Shown here piece by piece: positions 56,207 through 64,000 of a stretch of DNA of 64,000 nt (position 1 is its first letter; each line of letters opens with the position of its first letter). This DNA comes from Pseudomonas orientalis (GTDB taxonomy: Bacteria > Pseudomonadota > Gammaproteobacteria > Pseudomonadales > Pseudomonadaceae). Made by a program: the position numbers and the translations under genes. The stretch is from contig NZ_CP094351.1 of NCBI RefSeq assembly GCF_022807995.1, forward strand, positions 899,001 through 963,000. Direction: 5' to 3'. The notes below the pieces were generated by a model that searched no databases, had not been told where the DNA came from, and saw only the letters and a list, made by a program, of their open reading frames with translations.

Positions 56207-56911
56207 TCAGGCGCGCTCGTTCATAAGTGCGTGGATGTGCGCCTGAACCTGTATGGGCGTGTCAGCTCGAAGGATGCGTCCGGACATCTCGGGCATGGGC
56301 TGCCGGGTGTAATAGTCAGCGCAGACAAAACCGTCAACCCAACCATCGGCGTACACCTGATAGTCGGATCTGGCATCTCCGACTATCAGGGCTCGGCCCG
56401 TCAGCCGACCTTCCTTGCGCCATTGCTGCACGATTCGACTCTTCCCTCTGCCGGGGCTTATCAATGGTGACGGCCTGGGGCACAGCGCTCGCGAACCGAC
56501 CCAGAAAAGGCGGTTCGCGATGACATTGCGGGCTTGGATATTCAGTGAGCGAGCAATGGGGGTGATGCACTCTGTGTACCCTCCGGAGAGGATGTACACA
56601 TGCGTACCCGCTCGTTGCAGGTCGCGCACGGTCTGCTCCAGGGACGGGTCGAGGCTGCCAATGATGGTGTCGACATAACGTTGAATATGATGCTTGCGGA
56701 TATACGGGATCATCTTCATCACAGCCACCATTTCCCACAGGCTGGCATTGCCCGACAGAGCCTTGGGCGCGATGAGTTGCAATTGCTCCAGCATTGGCTT
56801 GGCGTTCGGGCTTTCGCCGATGGCCGACTTGACGATCTCCAGAGTGCTTTCGTGGTTCACCAGGGTCTGATCGAAATCGAAAATGACATGGGTATCGCGG
56901 GTCGTGGTCAT
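56207..56911 (-). CDS. HAD-superfamily (subfamily IB, SerB-like) phosphatase
   Basis: A 234-residue cytoplasmic phosphatase. The four HAD motifs are complete: IFDFDQTLVNH (nucleophile Asp about 12), YILSGGYTE (Ser about 110), Lys in RGKSRIVQQW (about 160) and VGDARSDYQVY (acid pair about 180). The helical cap has length typical of IB members. Its ATG overlaps the stop of the upstream acyltransferase gene (ATGA), so the two are coupled. With an acyltransferase partner, the substrate may be a phosphorylated lipid or lipid precursor; this is inference. Confidence 0.85.
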   Translation of the reverse strand: MTTTRDTHVIFDFDQTLVNHESTLEIVKSAIGESPNAKPMLEQLQLIAPKALSGNASLWEMVAVMKMIPYIRKHHIQRYVDTIIGSLDPSLEQTVRDLQRAGTHVYILSGGYTECITPIARSLNIQARNVIANRLFWVGSRALCPRPSPLISPGRGKSRIVQQWRKEGRLTGRALIVGDARSDYQVYADGWVDGFVCADYYTRQPMPEMSGRILRADTPIQVQAHIHALMNERA

Positions 56912-57672
56912 GGGCGCGCCTGCGCATCTACCCGGCGGTAGTCATGTTTATCTTCCCGCGTCCACCGGGTTGCAGCGATGCCCAGGTGGTCGGCGATACG
57001 CGCTTGTATCAGGTCCGAAAAGGCTTGGCCGCTTTGGTTTTGCATGCGTTCTACCGGCTCCAGGTAGGTCATGTCTATCGTCATCCAGGGCATCGCCAGC
57101 AGGCGCAGGAAGCACGCCAGACCTGATGCATGAAGCGGGCTGGCAACCAGGCCAAAGGGCAGGGTAAGGCGTCCGGCCAGTGGCACCACCGGCAGTCCAC
57201 GGCTCAGCAGTCCGGGGCGGAAGCGATACAAACCGCGACCATTGTTGATGGTTGCCTCGGGATTGGTGTAGAGGACGGTGCCTTGATGAGTGGTTGCCAG
57301 GTTACGAAGGTTACGTGCAAACGTCTTCTTATCGGCACCGTTCCAGAAGTGGCCGCCCGCGCACTTGATCAGAAGGAATGCAGTGAAGCTGATAACCCTG
57401 TTGTAACCGCTTGAGGCCACCAGTGTTGCGCCAGGCATTGCCAGTATGGCGAACGGATCAATCACGCTGACGTGATTGGCCGCCACCACACAACCCTTGG
57501 TGAGTGAGGCGATTTGCCGTGTTGACAGTGCGCACCTGATCCTCAGGCCCATTATCCACAGGATGCCTCGGTACATGGGGCGCTTGACGGCAAGGGGCAG
57601 CGGCCAGGCCAGAAGGCTTATTACAACAATCAAGACGATGCGAATGACGGCCAGCATATAACCGAAGGGCAT
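56908..57672 (-). CDS. PlsC-like acyltransferase (LPLAT family)
   Basis: A 254-residue membrane-associated acyltransferase. One N-terminal helix (MLAVIRIVLIVVISLLAWPL) precedes the catalytic NHVSVIDPFA (H-x4-D, about 67). The substrate motif reads YTNPEATINNGRGLYRFRPG, with Pro-Glu-Ala-Thr in place of the usual Pro-Glu-Gly-Thr. The ATG at 57672 has AGGAA seven bases upstream; the longer frame would need a TTG start. It lies between a GNAT gene and a HAD phosphatase on the same strand. Lysophospholipid or an amide-linked acyl acceptor are both possible. Confidence 0.82.
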   Translation of the reverse strand: MPFGYMLAVIRIVLIVVISLLAWPLPLAVKRPMYRGILWIMGLRIRCALSTRQIASLTKGCVVAANHVSVIDPFAILAMPGATLVASSGYNRVISFTAFLLIKCAGGHFWNGADKKTFARNLRNLATTHQGTVLYTNPEATINNGRGLYRFRPGLLSRGLPVVPLAGRLTLPFGLVASPLHASGLACFLRLLAMPWMTIDMTYLEPVERMQNQSGQAFSDLIQARIADHLGIAATRWTREDKHDYRRVDAQARP

Positions 57673-57799
57673 ATAAAGTTTCCTGGGGAGACTGGGATAA
57701 GCCCAGGTTTCCCGACTACATAGGTCCGCTACGGAATGCAAAGGGCAAGCTTGAGCCGGTTGTGTTTTCAAGGGGCCGAATACTCAGTGGTAATGTTCG

Positions 57800-58399
57800 T
57801 TAAGCGGACTGGACGTGTTCAGGCTTTTTCACTCGGCGCGAGAACCGCGTGATTCGCTCGAGATTTGCGGGCCTTATTTCCTGGAACCGCTCCCGTGTAA
57901 GAACAATCTTCAGGTGAGGGCCATAAGCGGTCTCTATGACGTCTCCGGCGACCTCTGGCATATGCAGAAAGGCTCTGTTCATTTCCAGCGCGCGGTGATG
58001 GTGGATATTGGTAAGCGTGTAGATCTGCTCAAATCCCAGGCGCTGGAAACCGTATTCAAGTGCCAGGTGGATCGCAATAAAGGGGTAGGGTGTGCCCCAG
58101 TATTTCCTAAGGAATCGGTTGCCGAAGTTAACGCCATATTCTTTTTTTGCGAATCCTGCATAACCGATAAAGGGTTCCTCCAAGCCCACACTCACAGCCC
58201 AGCGTGACCAGTTCTGATCGATAAGTTCTTTTGTGAATACCGAAATTTCATTGGCGGCGGCGTCTCTGCCGCGTGTAGTGCCGGCCGAAATGAACTTCAT
58301 TGCCTCGGGGTCGCCGAGCAGCTCGGCATAGCCTTCAATGTCCTGATCGTCCCAGCTTCTGATATGCACATTGTGCAATTGACTGAAGGATCTGCGCAT
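57800..58399 (-). CDS. GNAT-family N-acyltransferase (RimJ-like)
   Basis: A 199-residue GNAT protein. The ATG at 58399 has AAGGGGTG six bases upstream; a GTG eight codons earlier is possible. The fold is seen in SWDDQDIEGYAELLGDPEAM, WAVSVGLEEPFIGYAGF and GTPYPFIAIHLALEYGFQRL (about 105-125). The usual Asn-x-x-Ser near the end of the CoA site is replaced by NIHHHRALEMNRAFLHMPEV, so substrate or donor may differ from standard RimJ/RimL enzymes. It heads a gene trio with the PlsC-like and HAD genes; 128 bases separate it from the acyltransferase. Confidence 0.82.
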   Translation of the reverse strand: MRRSFSQLHNVHIRSWDDQDIEGYAELLGDPEAMKFISAGTTRGRDAAANEISVFTKELIDQNWSRWAVSVGLEEPFIGYAGFAKKEYGVNFGNRFLRKYWGTPYPFIAIHLALEYGFQRLGFEQIYTLTNIHHHRALEMNRAFLHMPEVAGDVIETAYGPHLKIVLTRERFQEIRPANLERITRFSRRVKKPEHVQSA

Positions 58400-58706
58400 A
58401 GTCACCCCTTGTGTTTCGAACACACGATGGTTCGCTACCGGATTATTAAAATGTTACAGGAGGGATTTTCAGGGCGGATGTCGTTGATGCAGAGGCGCAG
58501 AGTCTTATAAGCATGTAGGAGCGTATGCAGAGTTTTGTGGGATGGGCTGTACTTGGCTGGAAACTCTGAAGTGGATCCTGTAAATGAATCAAGTTCCCTG
58601 TTTTCGGGTTTTACCTGCCTGACTATTGTTAAATGAAATATCAGCCACAGGCACCAGTGCTTTATTATTACGGTTCCCTGATAACAGGACTCAAGGCTGA
58701 TACAGC
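58400..58706. other. Divergent intergenic region GNAT gene / AEC carrier
   Basis: No gene is seen in these ~300 bases. They are AT-richer than the surroundings and must hold promoters for both directions. No clear operator or hairpin stands out. Confidence 0.4.
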
Positions 58707-59648
58707 ATGCTCGCCATTTTTCTCACGACGCTCACCATCACCGCGCCGGTGTTCGCCATGCTGTTCCTCGGTGTGCTGCTCAAGCGCATCAACTGGATCA
58801 ACGACAACTTTATCCATACCGCTTCGTCCCTGGTGTTTAACGTCACCATGCCGGCGCTGCTGTTCCTGGGCATCCTGCACGCCGATCTGCATTCGGCGCT
58901 CAAGCCCGGTTTGCTGATCTACTTTGCCGTGGCCACGTTGGTGAGCTTTGCCATGGCGTGGGGCTGGGCGATTTTTCGCTGCAAGCGCGAAGACCGGGGT
59001 ATCTACACCCAGGGCGCGTTTCGCGGCAATAACGGGGTGATCGGCCTGGCGCTGGCTGCCAGCATGTATGGCGACTACGGGATTTCCCTAGGTGCGATTC
59101 TCGCGGCGTTGGTGATCCTGTTCTACAACACGCTGTCGACCATTGTGCTGGCGGTGTACAGCCCGGTGATCAAGTCCGACCCGTGGAGCATCTTCAAGAG
59201 TGTGGTGGCCAACCCACTGATCATCAGCGTGATTGTCGCGGCGCCGTTTGCGTACTTCCAGATCGGCCTGCCCGGCTGGCTGGAAAAGTCCCTGGGGTAC
59301 CTGGCGGACACGACACTGCCCCTGGCGCTGATCTGCATCGGCGGCACCTTGTCCCTGGCAGCGCTGCGCAAGAGCGGCAACATGGCCTTGAGCGCCAGCC
59401 TGATGAAGATGGTCTGGTTGCCGGTGATCGCCACACTGGGCGCTTGGCTGCTGGGGTTCCGTGGGCCGGAGTTGGGGATTCTGTTTCTGTACTTCGGCGC
59501 GCCGACGGCGGCGGCGAGCTTCGTGATGGCCAGGGCGGCCGAGGGGAATCATGAGCTGGCGGCGGCGATTATCGTGATCACCACCCTGATGGCGGCGGTG
59601 ACCACGAACATTGGCATTTTTGTGCTGCAGGCCGGGGGCTGGATCTGA
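58707..59648 (+). CDS. AEC-family (auxin efflux carrier-like) transporter
   Basis: A 313-residue inner-membrane carrier with about ten helices. It opens LAIFLTTLTITAPVFAMLFL and contains the AEC/MdcF marks FRGNNGVIGLALAASMYGDY (about 110) and LPLALICIGGTLSLAALRKS (about 205). Bacterial members move malonate, malate or similar small carboxylates; the substrate here is unknown. The gene stands alone and converges on the next leftward gene with only three bases between stops. Confidence 0.87.
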   Translation: MLAIFLTTLTITAPVFAMLFLGVLLKRINWINDNFIHTASSLVFNVTMPALLFLGILHADLHSALKPGLLIYFAVATLVSFAMAWGWAIFRCKREDRGIYTQGAFRGNNGVIGLALAASMYGDYGISLGAILAALVILFYNTLSTIVLAVYSPVIKSDPWSIFKSVVANPLIISVIVAAPFAYFQIGLPGWLEKSLGYLADTTLPLALICIGGTLSLAALRKSGNMALSASLMKMVWLPVIATLGAWLLGFRGPELGILFLYFGAPTAAASFVMARAAEGNHELAAAIIVITTLMAAVTTNIGIFVLQAGGWI

Positions 59649-59651
59649 CCG

Positions 59652-60035
59652 TTAGCGCTGATCCGCCTGATACGCTTCTATTACTTCCTGCGCCGCGCGA
59701 AACGCATCGATGGCCGCCGGTACGCCGGCATACACCGCGCAATGCAGCAGCGCCTCGCGAATTTCTTCTACGGTGCAGCCATTGTTCAGTGCGCCACGCA
59801 CATGCCCCTTGAGTTCTTGGGGGCACTTGAGCGCAGTCAGCGCGGCCAGGGTGATCAGGCTGCGCGTCTTGAGCGGCAAGCCCTCGCGATTCCACACGCT
59901 GCCCCACGCGTGTTCATTGACGAAGTCCTGCAGTGGCTGGCTGAACTCGGTGGCATTGTCCAGGGCGCGATCGACGAATACATCGCCCATCACCTGGCGA
60001 CGCATTTCAACCCCTGGCTTCTTCTGAGCGGTCAT
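59652..60035 (-). CDS. Carboxymuconolactone decarboxylase-family protein (PcaC-like)
   Basis: A 127-residue small helical protein. Marks are EHAWGSVWNREGLPLKTRSL (about 40), CPQELKGHVRGALNNGCTVE and EALLHCAVYAGVPAAIDAF (about 93), very close to 4-carboxymuconolactone decarboxylase. The peroxidase CxxC motif of AhpD is absent, so a decarboxylase-like role is more likely than a peroxidase one. The usual pca genes are not in the window. Its ATG overlaps the stop of the exchanger gene (ATGA). Confidence 0.85.
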   Translation of the reverse strand: MTAQKKPGVEMRRQVMGDVFVDRALDNATEFSQPLQDFVNEHAWGSVWNREGLPLKTRSLITLAALTALKCPQELKGHVRGALNNGCTVEEIREALLHCAVYAGVPAAIDAFRAAQEVIEAYQADQR

Positions 60036-61126
60036 TGCGATTCCCTCTTGTGTTGACGGTGCCAGGCGCGCAGCGACGTAAACAACAGCACCACCACTAA
60101 CGCCGGCAGGATGTAAAACAGCATCAATTGTTCAAGCTTGGTCGCCAGGGGCATGCCGGTGGTGAAGGCCATGACATGCAGGCCATACGCCAGATACAGC
60201 CCCAGCAGCACCAACCCTTCGGCGCGGGTGACGCGGTAGCCGGTATAGAACACCGGCAGGCACAGAACGATGGCGCCGAGCATGACCGGCAGGTCGAAGT
60301 CCAGAGCGTTGGGCGAGACCGACAGCGGCGACGGCGCCACCAGAGCGGTAAAGCCCAGCACGCCGAGCAGGTTGAACAGGTTGCTGCCGATCACATTGCC
60401 CACGGCAATCTCCCGCTCGCCACGCAAGGCGGCGATCAGCGACGTGGCCAGGCAGGGCAGCGAGGTGCCGACGCCGATCAACGTCAGGCCGATAATGCGC
60501 TCCGACAGGCCCAGGTCGCTCGCCACCTCAACGGCCGCTCCCAGCAGCAAATGCCCGGCCACCACCAGCACCAGCAACCCGCCAAGCATCAACACCACGC
60601 TGCTCAGCCACGGCGCCCTGGTCACGGTAGCCAGCGTGCGTGGACGCCGGGAATGGCGCGTCTGGTAGTGCAGCACGCCGAGGTAGGCCAGCAGCGCCAC
60701 CAGCAGCACCAGGCCGTCAAACGGCGTCAGCGCCTCATTGGCGGCGAGGATGAACACCAGCAGGCCGGCGACGATCATCACCGGGATATCCAGGCGCACC
60801 AGTTGTCGTGACACCCGTAACGGAATGATCAACGCCGACAAGCCCAGGGTAACGAGGATATTGAAGATGCTGCTGCCGATCACACTGCCCACGGCGATAT
60901 CGGTGTTGCCGGCCAAGGTGGCTTGCAGGCTGACGGCCATCTGGGGCGCGCTGCTGCCGAAGGCAACAATGCTCAGGCCGATGATCAATGGCCGCACCTT
61001 GAGGCTGGCAGCCAGGCGCACCGCGGCCCGCACCAGGATTTCAGCGCCGACGATCAACAGCAGCAAGCCGCTGACCAGTTCGAGCAGGCTCCAGGGCGAG
61101 AGGGCGTTCAATCCGAAAATACTCAA
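60032..61126 (-). CDS. CaCA-family cation exchanger (YrbG-like) lacking both signature glutamates
   Basis: A 364-residue inner-membrane protein with ten helices in two inverted halves. The two alpha repeats are clear: FGSSAPQMAVSLQATLAGNT with GSVIGSSIFNILVTLG (about 55-95), and GVGTSLPCLATSLIAALRGE with GNVIGSNLFNLLGVLG (about 218-260). In Na/Ca exchangers each carries GTSxPE; here the glutamates are Gln and Cys. Ion selectivity is therefore doubtful. The start is TTG with GAGG five bases upstream and lies 11 bases after the rlpA-like stop; the gene is coupled to the next one. Confidence 0.85.
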   Translation of the reverse strand: MSIFGLNALSPWSLLELVSGLLLLIVGAEILVRAAVRLAASLKVRPLIIGLSIVAFGSSAPQMAVSLQATLAGNTDIAVGSVIGSSIFNILVTLGLSALIIPLRVSRQLVRLDIPVMIVAGLLVFILAANEALTPFDGLVLLVALLAYLGVLHYQTRHSRRPRTLATVTRAPWLSSVVLMLGGLLVLVVAGHLLLGAAVEVASDLGLSERIIGLTLIGVGTSLPCLATSLIAALRGEREIAVGNVIGSNLFNLLGVLGFTALVAPSPLSVSPNALDFDLPVMLGAIVLCLPVFYTGYRVTRAEGLVLLGLYLAYGLHVMAFTTGMPLATKLEQLMLFYILPALVVVLLFTSLRAWHRQHKRESQ

Positions 61127-61137
61127 GGCGGCCTCGA

Positions 61138-61509
61138 TCAGTTGTTCAGGGCTTGCACGCGCACTTGCGCGGTGCCGCTGCCCAGCATACGCAGTTGCTC
61201 GGCGGCTTTGCGTGAAAGGTCGATCAGGCGGCCACGGCTGTGCGGGCCGCGATCATTGATACGCACCACCACAGAGCGGTTGTTGGCCAGATTGGTCACC
61301 TTGACCTGAGTGCCAAAGGGCAGGCGCCGATGGGCGGCGGTCATGGCGTTCTGGTTGAAGGCTTCACCGCTGGCGGTTCGTTTGCCATGGTGCCTGGCGC
61401 CGTAATAGGAGGCGGTGCCGGTTTCGTCGTAGCCGTTGGGGTCGATGAGGCCGCTGGCGCAACCGGTCAGCAGGGAGGACAAGGCCAGCAGGCCGAGTAG
61501 ACGCTTCAT
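61138..61509 (-). CDS. RlpA-like septal lipoprotein (DPBB domain)
   Basis: A 123-residue lipoprotein. The signal peptide KRLLGLLALSSLLTGCAS has a lipobox (LLTGC), so it is anchored by acylation. The double-psi beta-barrel domain follows: GTASYYGARHHGKRTASGEA (about 33), MTAAHRRLPFGTQVKVTNL and INDRGPHSRGRLIDLSRKAA, with the catalytic-type Asp and His. No SPOR domain is present, unlike full-length RlpA, so this is a short paralogue that could cleave or bind peptidoglycan. The ATG at 61509 is preferred over open frame reaching into the REPIN. Confidence 0.87.
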   Translation of the reverse strand: MKRLLGLLALSSLLTGCASGLIDPNGYDETGTASYYGARHHGKRTASGEAFNQNAMTAAHRRLPFGTQVKVTNLANNRSVVVRINDRGPHSRGRLIDLSRKAAEQLRMLGSGTAQVRVQALNN

Positions 61510-61530
61510 TTTTTTGGATATCCCCCTGGC

Positions 61531-61625
61531 AAATGTGGGAGGGGGCTTGCCCCCGATAGCGGTGCAGCAGTCAATACATGTGCCGACTGACACACCCTCA
61601 TCGGGGGCGAGCCCCCTCCCACATG
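61531..61625. repeat. REPIN, GTGGGAGGGGGC family
   Basis: Inverted REP units (left GTGGGAGGGGGCTTGCCCCC, right GGGGGCGAGCCCCCTCCCAC), between gatB and the rlpA-like gene. Confidence 0.9.
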
Positions 61626-61669
61626 GGTCCGAGTCGAGCAAGAAATTCCACTCGGACCGTTCTGCGCTA

Positions 61670-63115
61670 TCAGCCTTCGAGCTTGCTTTTGAGCAGTTCG
61701 TTGACCTGTTGCGGGTTGGCCTTGCCCTTGGACGCTTTCATCGCCTGGCCGACGAAGAAGCCGAACATCTTGCCGCGCTTGGCTTCGTCAGCCGCACGGT
61801 ATTGTTCGACCTGCTCGGCGTTCGCCGCGAGCATTTCATCGAGCACGGCCGAGATCGCGCCGCTGTCGGTGACTTGCTTGAGGCCGCGCTTGTCGATGAT
61901 TTCATCGGCGCTGCCTTCGCCTGCGGCCATCGCTTCGAACACAGTCTTGGCGATCTTGCCGGAGATGGTGTTGTCCTTGATGCGCAGCAGCATGCCGCCC
62001 AGTTGCTCGGCGCTGACCGGTGCTTCGTCGATTTCCAGGCCTTGCTTGTTCAACAGGCTGCCCAGCTCGACCATGACCCAGTTGGCCGCCAGCTTGGCGT
62101 CGCCGGCAATGCTTACGACTTTCTCGAAGTAGTTCGCTTGTTCGCGGCTGGAGGCCAGCACGCTGGCATCGTAGACCGACAGGCCGAACTGCGCCTGGAA
62201 GCGCTCGCGTTTCTGCTGCGGCAACTCCGGCAGGGTGGCGCGGATATCGCTGAGGAACGAGTCTTCCAGCACCACCGGCAACAGGTCCGGGTCGGGGAAG
62301 TAACGGTAGTCGTTGGCTTCCTCCTTGCTGCGCATGGCGCGGGTTTCGTCTTTGTTCGGATCGTACAGGCGAGTTTGCTGGATGACCTTGCCACCGTCCT
62401 CGATCAGTTCGATCTGGCGACGCACTTCGCTGTTGATCGCCTTCTCGATGAAGCGGAACGAGTTGACGTTCTTGATCTCGCAGCGGGTGCCGTATTCGGT
62501 CTGCCCCTTGGGACGGATCGACACGTTGCAGTCGCAGCGCAGCGAACCTTCGGCCATGTTGCCGTCGCAGATGCCCAGGTAGCGCACCAGCGCGTGGATC
62601 GTCTTGACGTAGGCCACGGCTTCCTTGGCGCTGCGCATGTCCGGCTCGGAGACGATTTCCAGCAACGGCGTGCCGGCACGGTTCAGGTCGATGCCGGTCG
62701 CGCCCGGGAATTCTTCGTGCAGACTCTTGCCGGCGTCTTCTTCCAGGTGCGCACGGGTCACGCCGACACGCTTGATGGTGCCGTCTTCCAGGGGGATGTC
62801 CAGATGGCCCTTGCCGACGATCGGCAATTCCATCTGGCTGATCTGGTAGCCCTTGGGCAGGTCCGGGTAGAAGTAGTTCTTGCGCGCAAACACATTGTGC
62901 TGCCCGATCTCGGCGTCAATCGCCAGGCCGAACATCACCGCCATGCGCACCGCTTCCTGGTTCAGTACCGGCAGCACGCCGGGCATGCCCAGGTCCACCA
63001 GGCTCGCCTGAGTGTTAGGCTCGGAGCCAAACGTGGTGGCGCTACCGGAGAAAATCTTCGATTGGGTGGCGAGCTGGGTATGAATCTCCAGCCCGATCAC
63101 AACTTCCCATTGCAT
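61670..63115 (-). CDS. gatB: Aspartyl/glutamyl-tRNA amidotransferase subunit B
   Basis: A 481-residue subunit of GatCAB, which amidates Asp-tRNA-Asn and Glu-tRNA-Gln. It starts [20 protein letters not shown] and contains [20 protein letters not shown] (about 85), [15 protein letters not shown] (about 160) and the Zn-site cysteines in [13 protein letters not shown] (about 200). The C-terminal YqeY-like tail domain is complete. The ATG at 63115 is preceded by GAGGAGAAC. It starts 10 bases after gatA. Confidence 0.97.
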   Translation of the reverse strand: MQWEVVIGLEIHTQLATQSKIFSGSATTFGSEPNTQASLVDLGMPGVLPVLNQEAVRMAVMFGLAIDAEIGQHNVFARKNYFYPDLPKGYQISQMELPIVGKGHLDIPLEDGTIKRVGVTRAHLEEDAGKSLHEEFPGATGIDLNRAGTPLLEIVSEPDMRSAKEAVAYVKTIHALVRYLGICDGNMAEGSLRCDCNVSIRPKGQTEYGTRCEIKNVNSFRFIEKAINSEVRRQIELIEDGGKVIQQTRLYDPNKDETRAMRSKEEANDYRYFPDPDLLPVVLEDSFLSDIRATLPELPQQKRERFQAQFGLSVYDASVLASSREQANYFEKVVSIAGDAKLAANWVMVELGSLLNKQGLEIDEAPVSAEQLGGMLLRIKDNTISGKIAKTVFEAMAAGEGSADEIIDKRGLKQVTDSGAISAVLDEMLAANAEQVEQYRAADEAKRGKMFGFFVGQAMKASKGKANPQQVNELLKSKLEG

Positions 63116-63125
63116 AGTGTTCTCC

Positions 63126-64000
63126 TCAGAAGCCGGTAGGGGTGCGGGTGTGCCAGTCGGTGTGCAACTGGTACTGGTGCGCCACATTGAGCAGGCGGCC
63201 TTCCTGGAAATACGGGGCGAGCAATTGCACGCCGACCGGCAGGCCATCGACGAAACCGGCGGGCATGGACAAGCCCGGCAAGCCCGCGAGGTTGGCGGTG
63301 ATGGTGTAGAGGTCTTCCAGATACTCGGCGATTGGGTCGCCGGTCTTGGCGCCGATCTTCCATGCCGGGTTCGGCGTGGTCGGGCCGAGGATCACGTCGA
63401 CTTCTTCAAAGGCCGCCATGAAGTCGTTCTTGATCAGGCGACGGATTTTCTGCGCCTTGAGGTAGTACGCATCGTAGTAGCCGGCGGACAGGGCATAGGC
63501 ACCGACCATGATCCGGCGCTGGACTTCACTGCCGAAGCCTTCGCCACGGGAGCGTTTGTACAGGTCGATCAGGTCCTTGGGATTTTCGCAGCGATAGCCG
63601 AAGCGTACGCCGTCGAAACGCGACAGGTTCGAAGACGCTTCTGCCGGTGCGATCACGTAGTAGGCGGGAATCGCGTGCTGGTTGTTCGGCAGGCTGATTT
63701 CCTTGATCACCGCGCCAAGCTTTTCCAGCTCCTTGATGCTGTTGTGCACCAGGTCGGCGATACGCGGGTCCAGGCCGGCGCTGAAATACTCTTTTGGTAC
63801 GCCGATGCGCAGGCCCTTGACCGAGGTGTTCAGGCTGGCGCTGTAGTCCGGCACGGGTTCATCGATGCTGGTGGAGTCCTGTTTATCGAAGCCTGCCATG
63901 CCTTGTAACAATATTGCGCAGTCTTCGGCGGTGCGTGCCAATGGGCCGCCCTGATCCAGGCTGGAAGCGTAGGCGATCATGCCCCAGCGGGAAACGCGAC
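63126..64000 (-). CDS. gatA: Aspartyl/glutamyl-tRNA amidotransferase subunit A (5' part outside window)
   Basis: The amidase subunit that frees ammonia from glutamine. The frame is open to the window edge ([19 protein letters not shown]), so about the first 190 residues lie outside. The visible part begins just after the catalytic serine region and holds [38 protein letters not shown] and the C-terminal domain to RTPTGF. gatC should lie upstream. Confidence 0.97.
   Translation of the reverse strand, partial: RVSRWGMIAYASSLDQGGPLARTAEDCAILLQGMAGFDKQDSTSIDEPVPDYSASLNTSVKGLRIGVPKEYFSAGLDPRIADLVHNSIKELEKLGAVIKEISLPNNQHAIPAYYVIAPAEASSNLSRFDGVRFGYRCENPKDLIDLYKRSRGEGFGSEVQRRIMVGAYALSAGYYDAYYLKAQKIRRLIKNDFMAAFEEVDVILGPTTPNPAWKIGAKTGDPIAEYLEDLYTITANLAGLPGLSMPAGFVDGLPVGVQLLAPYFQEGRLLNVAHQYQLHTDWHTRTPTGF

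Noticed and set aside
58480..58535. Short frame after AGGAGG near 58460 as a leader peptide
   Set aside because: Only about ten codons, and the distance from the AGGAGG to the ATG is too long.

Overview
The window is a high-GC chromosomal segment from a fluorescent Pseudomonas (P. fluorescens group). The evidence is the gene order piuB-piuA-piuC-Sel1-speC, the dppA/opdP/dppBCDF cluster followed by a SIMPL gene and roxSR, rplM-rpsI-petABC-sspAB, and gatA-gatB, together with two families of REP/REPIN hairpins scattered between genes. Most of the window is core genome. No tRNA, rRNA, CRISPR array, transposase or prophage gene was seen.

Layout. 1-2.7 kb: 3' end of the fructose PTS gene fruA and a Tat-exported PhoD-type phosphatase. 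3.0-9.6 kb: iron-uptake locus with a PepSY/flavodoxin reductase, TonB receptor PiuA, hydroxylase PiuC and a Sel1-repeat protein. 9.7-10.8 kb: ornithine decarboxylase speC with a structured leader. 11.3-14.8 kb: four-gene OpuC-type osmoprotectant ABC importer. 15.1-16.7 kb: release factor 3. 16.7-17.9 kb: AT-richer patch with an orphan gene and a small secreted protein. 18.0-30.6 kb: dipeptide uptake region with DppBCDF, an OprD-family porin and four DppA paralogues. 30.7-35.3 kb: SIMPL protein, redox two-component system RoxSR and a YddA-like ABC exporter. 35.5-39.3 kb: yhcB/zapG, a hydrolase, trpS and zapE. 39.4-42.9 kb: GlxA-type AraC regulator, acyl-CoA dehydrogenase and aldo/keto reductase. 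43.1-48.0 kb: rplM-rpsI, petABC and sspAB. 48.2-56.2 kb: a GntR-regulated glucarate/galactarate pathway (kdgD, ketoglutarate-semialdehyde dehydrogenase, MFS carrier, garD), split by an insertion carrying a small gene and a zinc-phospholipase-C-like gene. 56.2-58.4 kb: GNAT/PlsC-like/HAD gene trio. 58.7-64 kb: AEC carrier, carboxymuconolactone-decarboxylase-family protein, CaCA exchanger, RlpA-like lipoprotein, gatB and partial gatA.

How the genes work together. Peptides would cross the outer membrane through the OprD-family porin, be captured by one of four DppA proteins and enter through the single DppBCDF channel. Ferric chelates would enter through PiuA and could be reduced by the PepSY-flavodoxin protein. 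Galactarate or glucarate would enter by the MFS carrier and go through GarD, KdgD and the semialdehyde dehydrogenase to 2-oxoglutarate.

The most interesting signals are a LexA-type box placed at the expected start point of a near-consensus promoter for the phospholipase-C-like gene, a candidate transcription attenuator in front of speC, a CaCA exchanger lacking both signature glutamates, and the GNAT/PlsC/HAD trio. All functional calls are from reading the sequence and from family knowledge; no database search was run.
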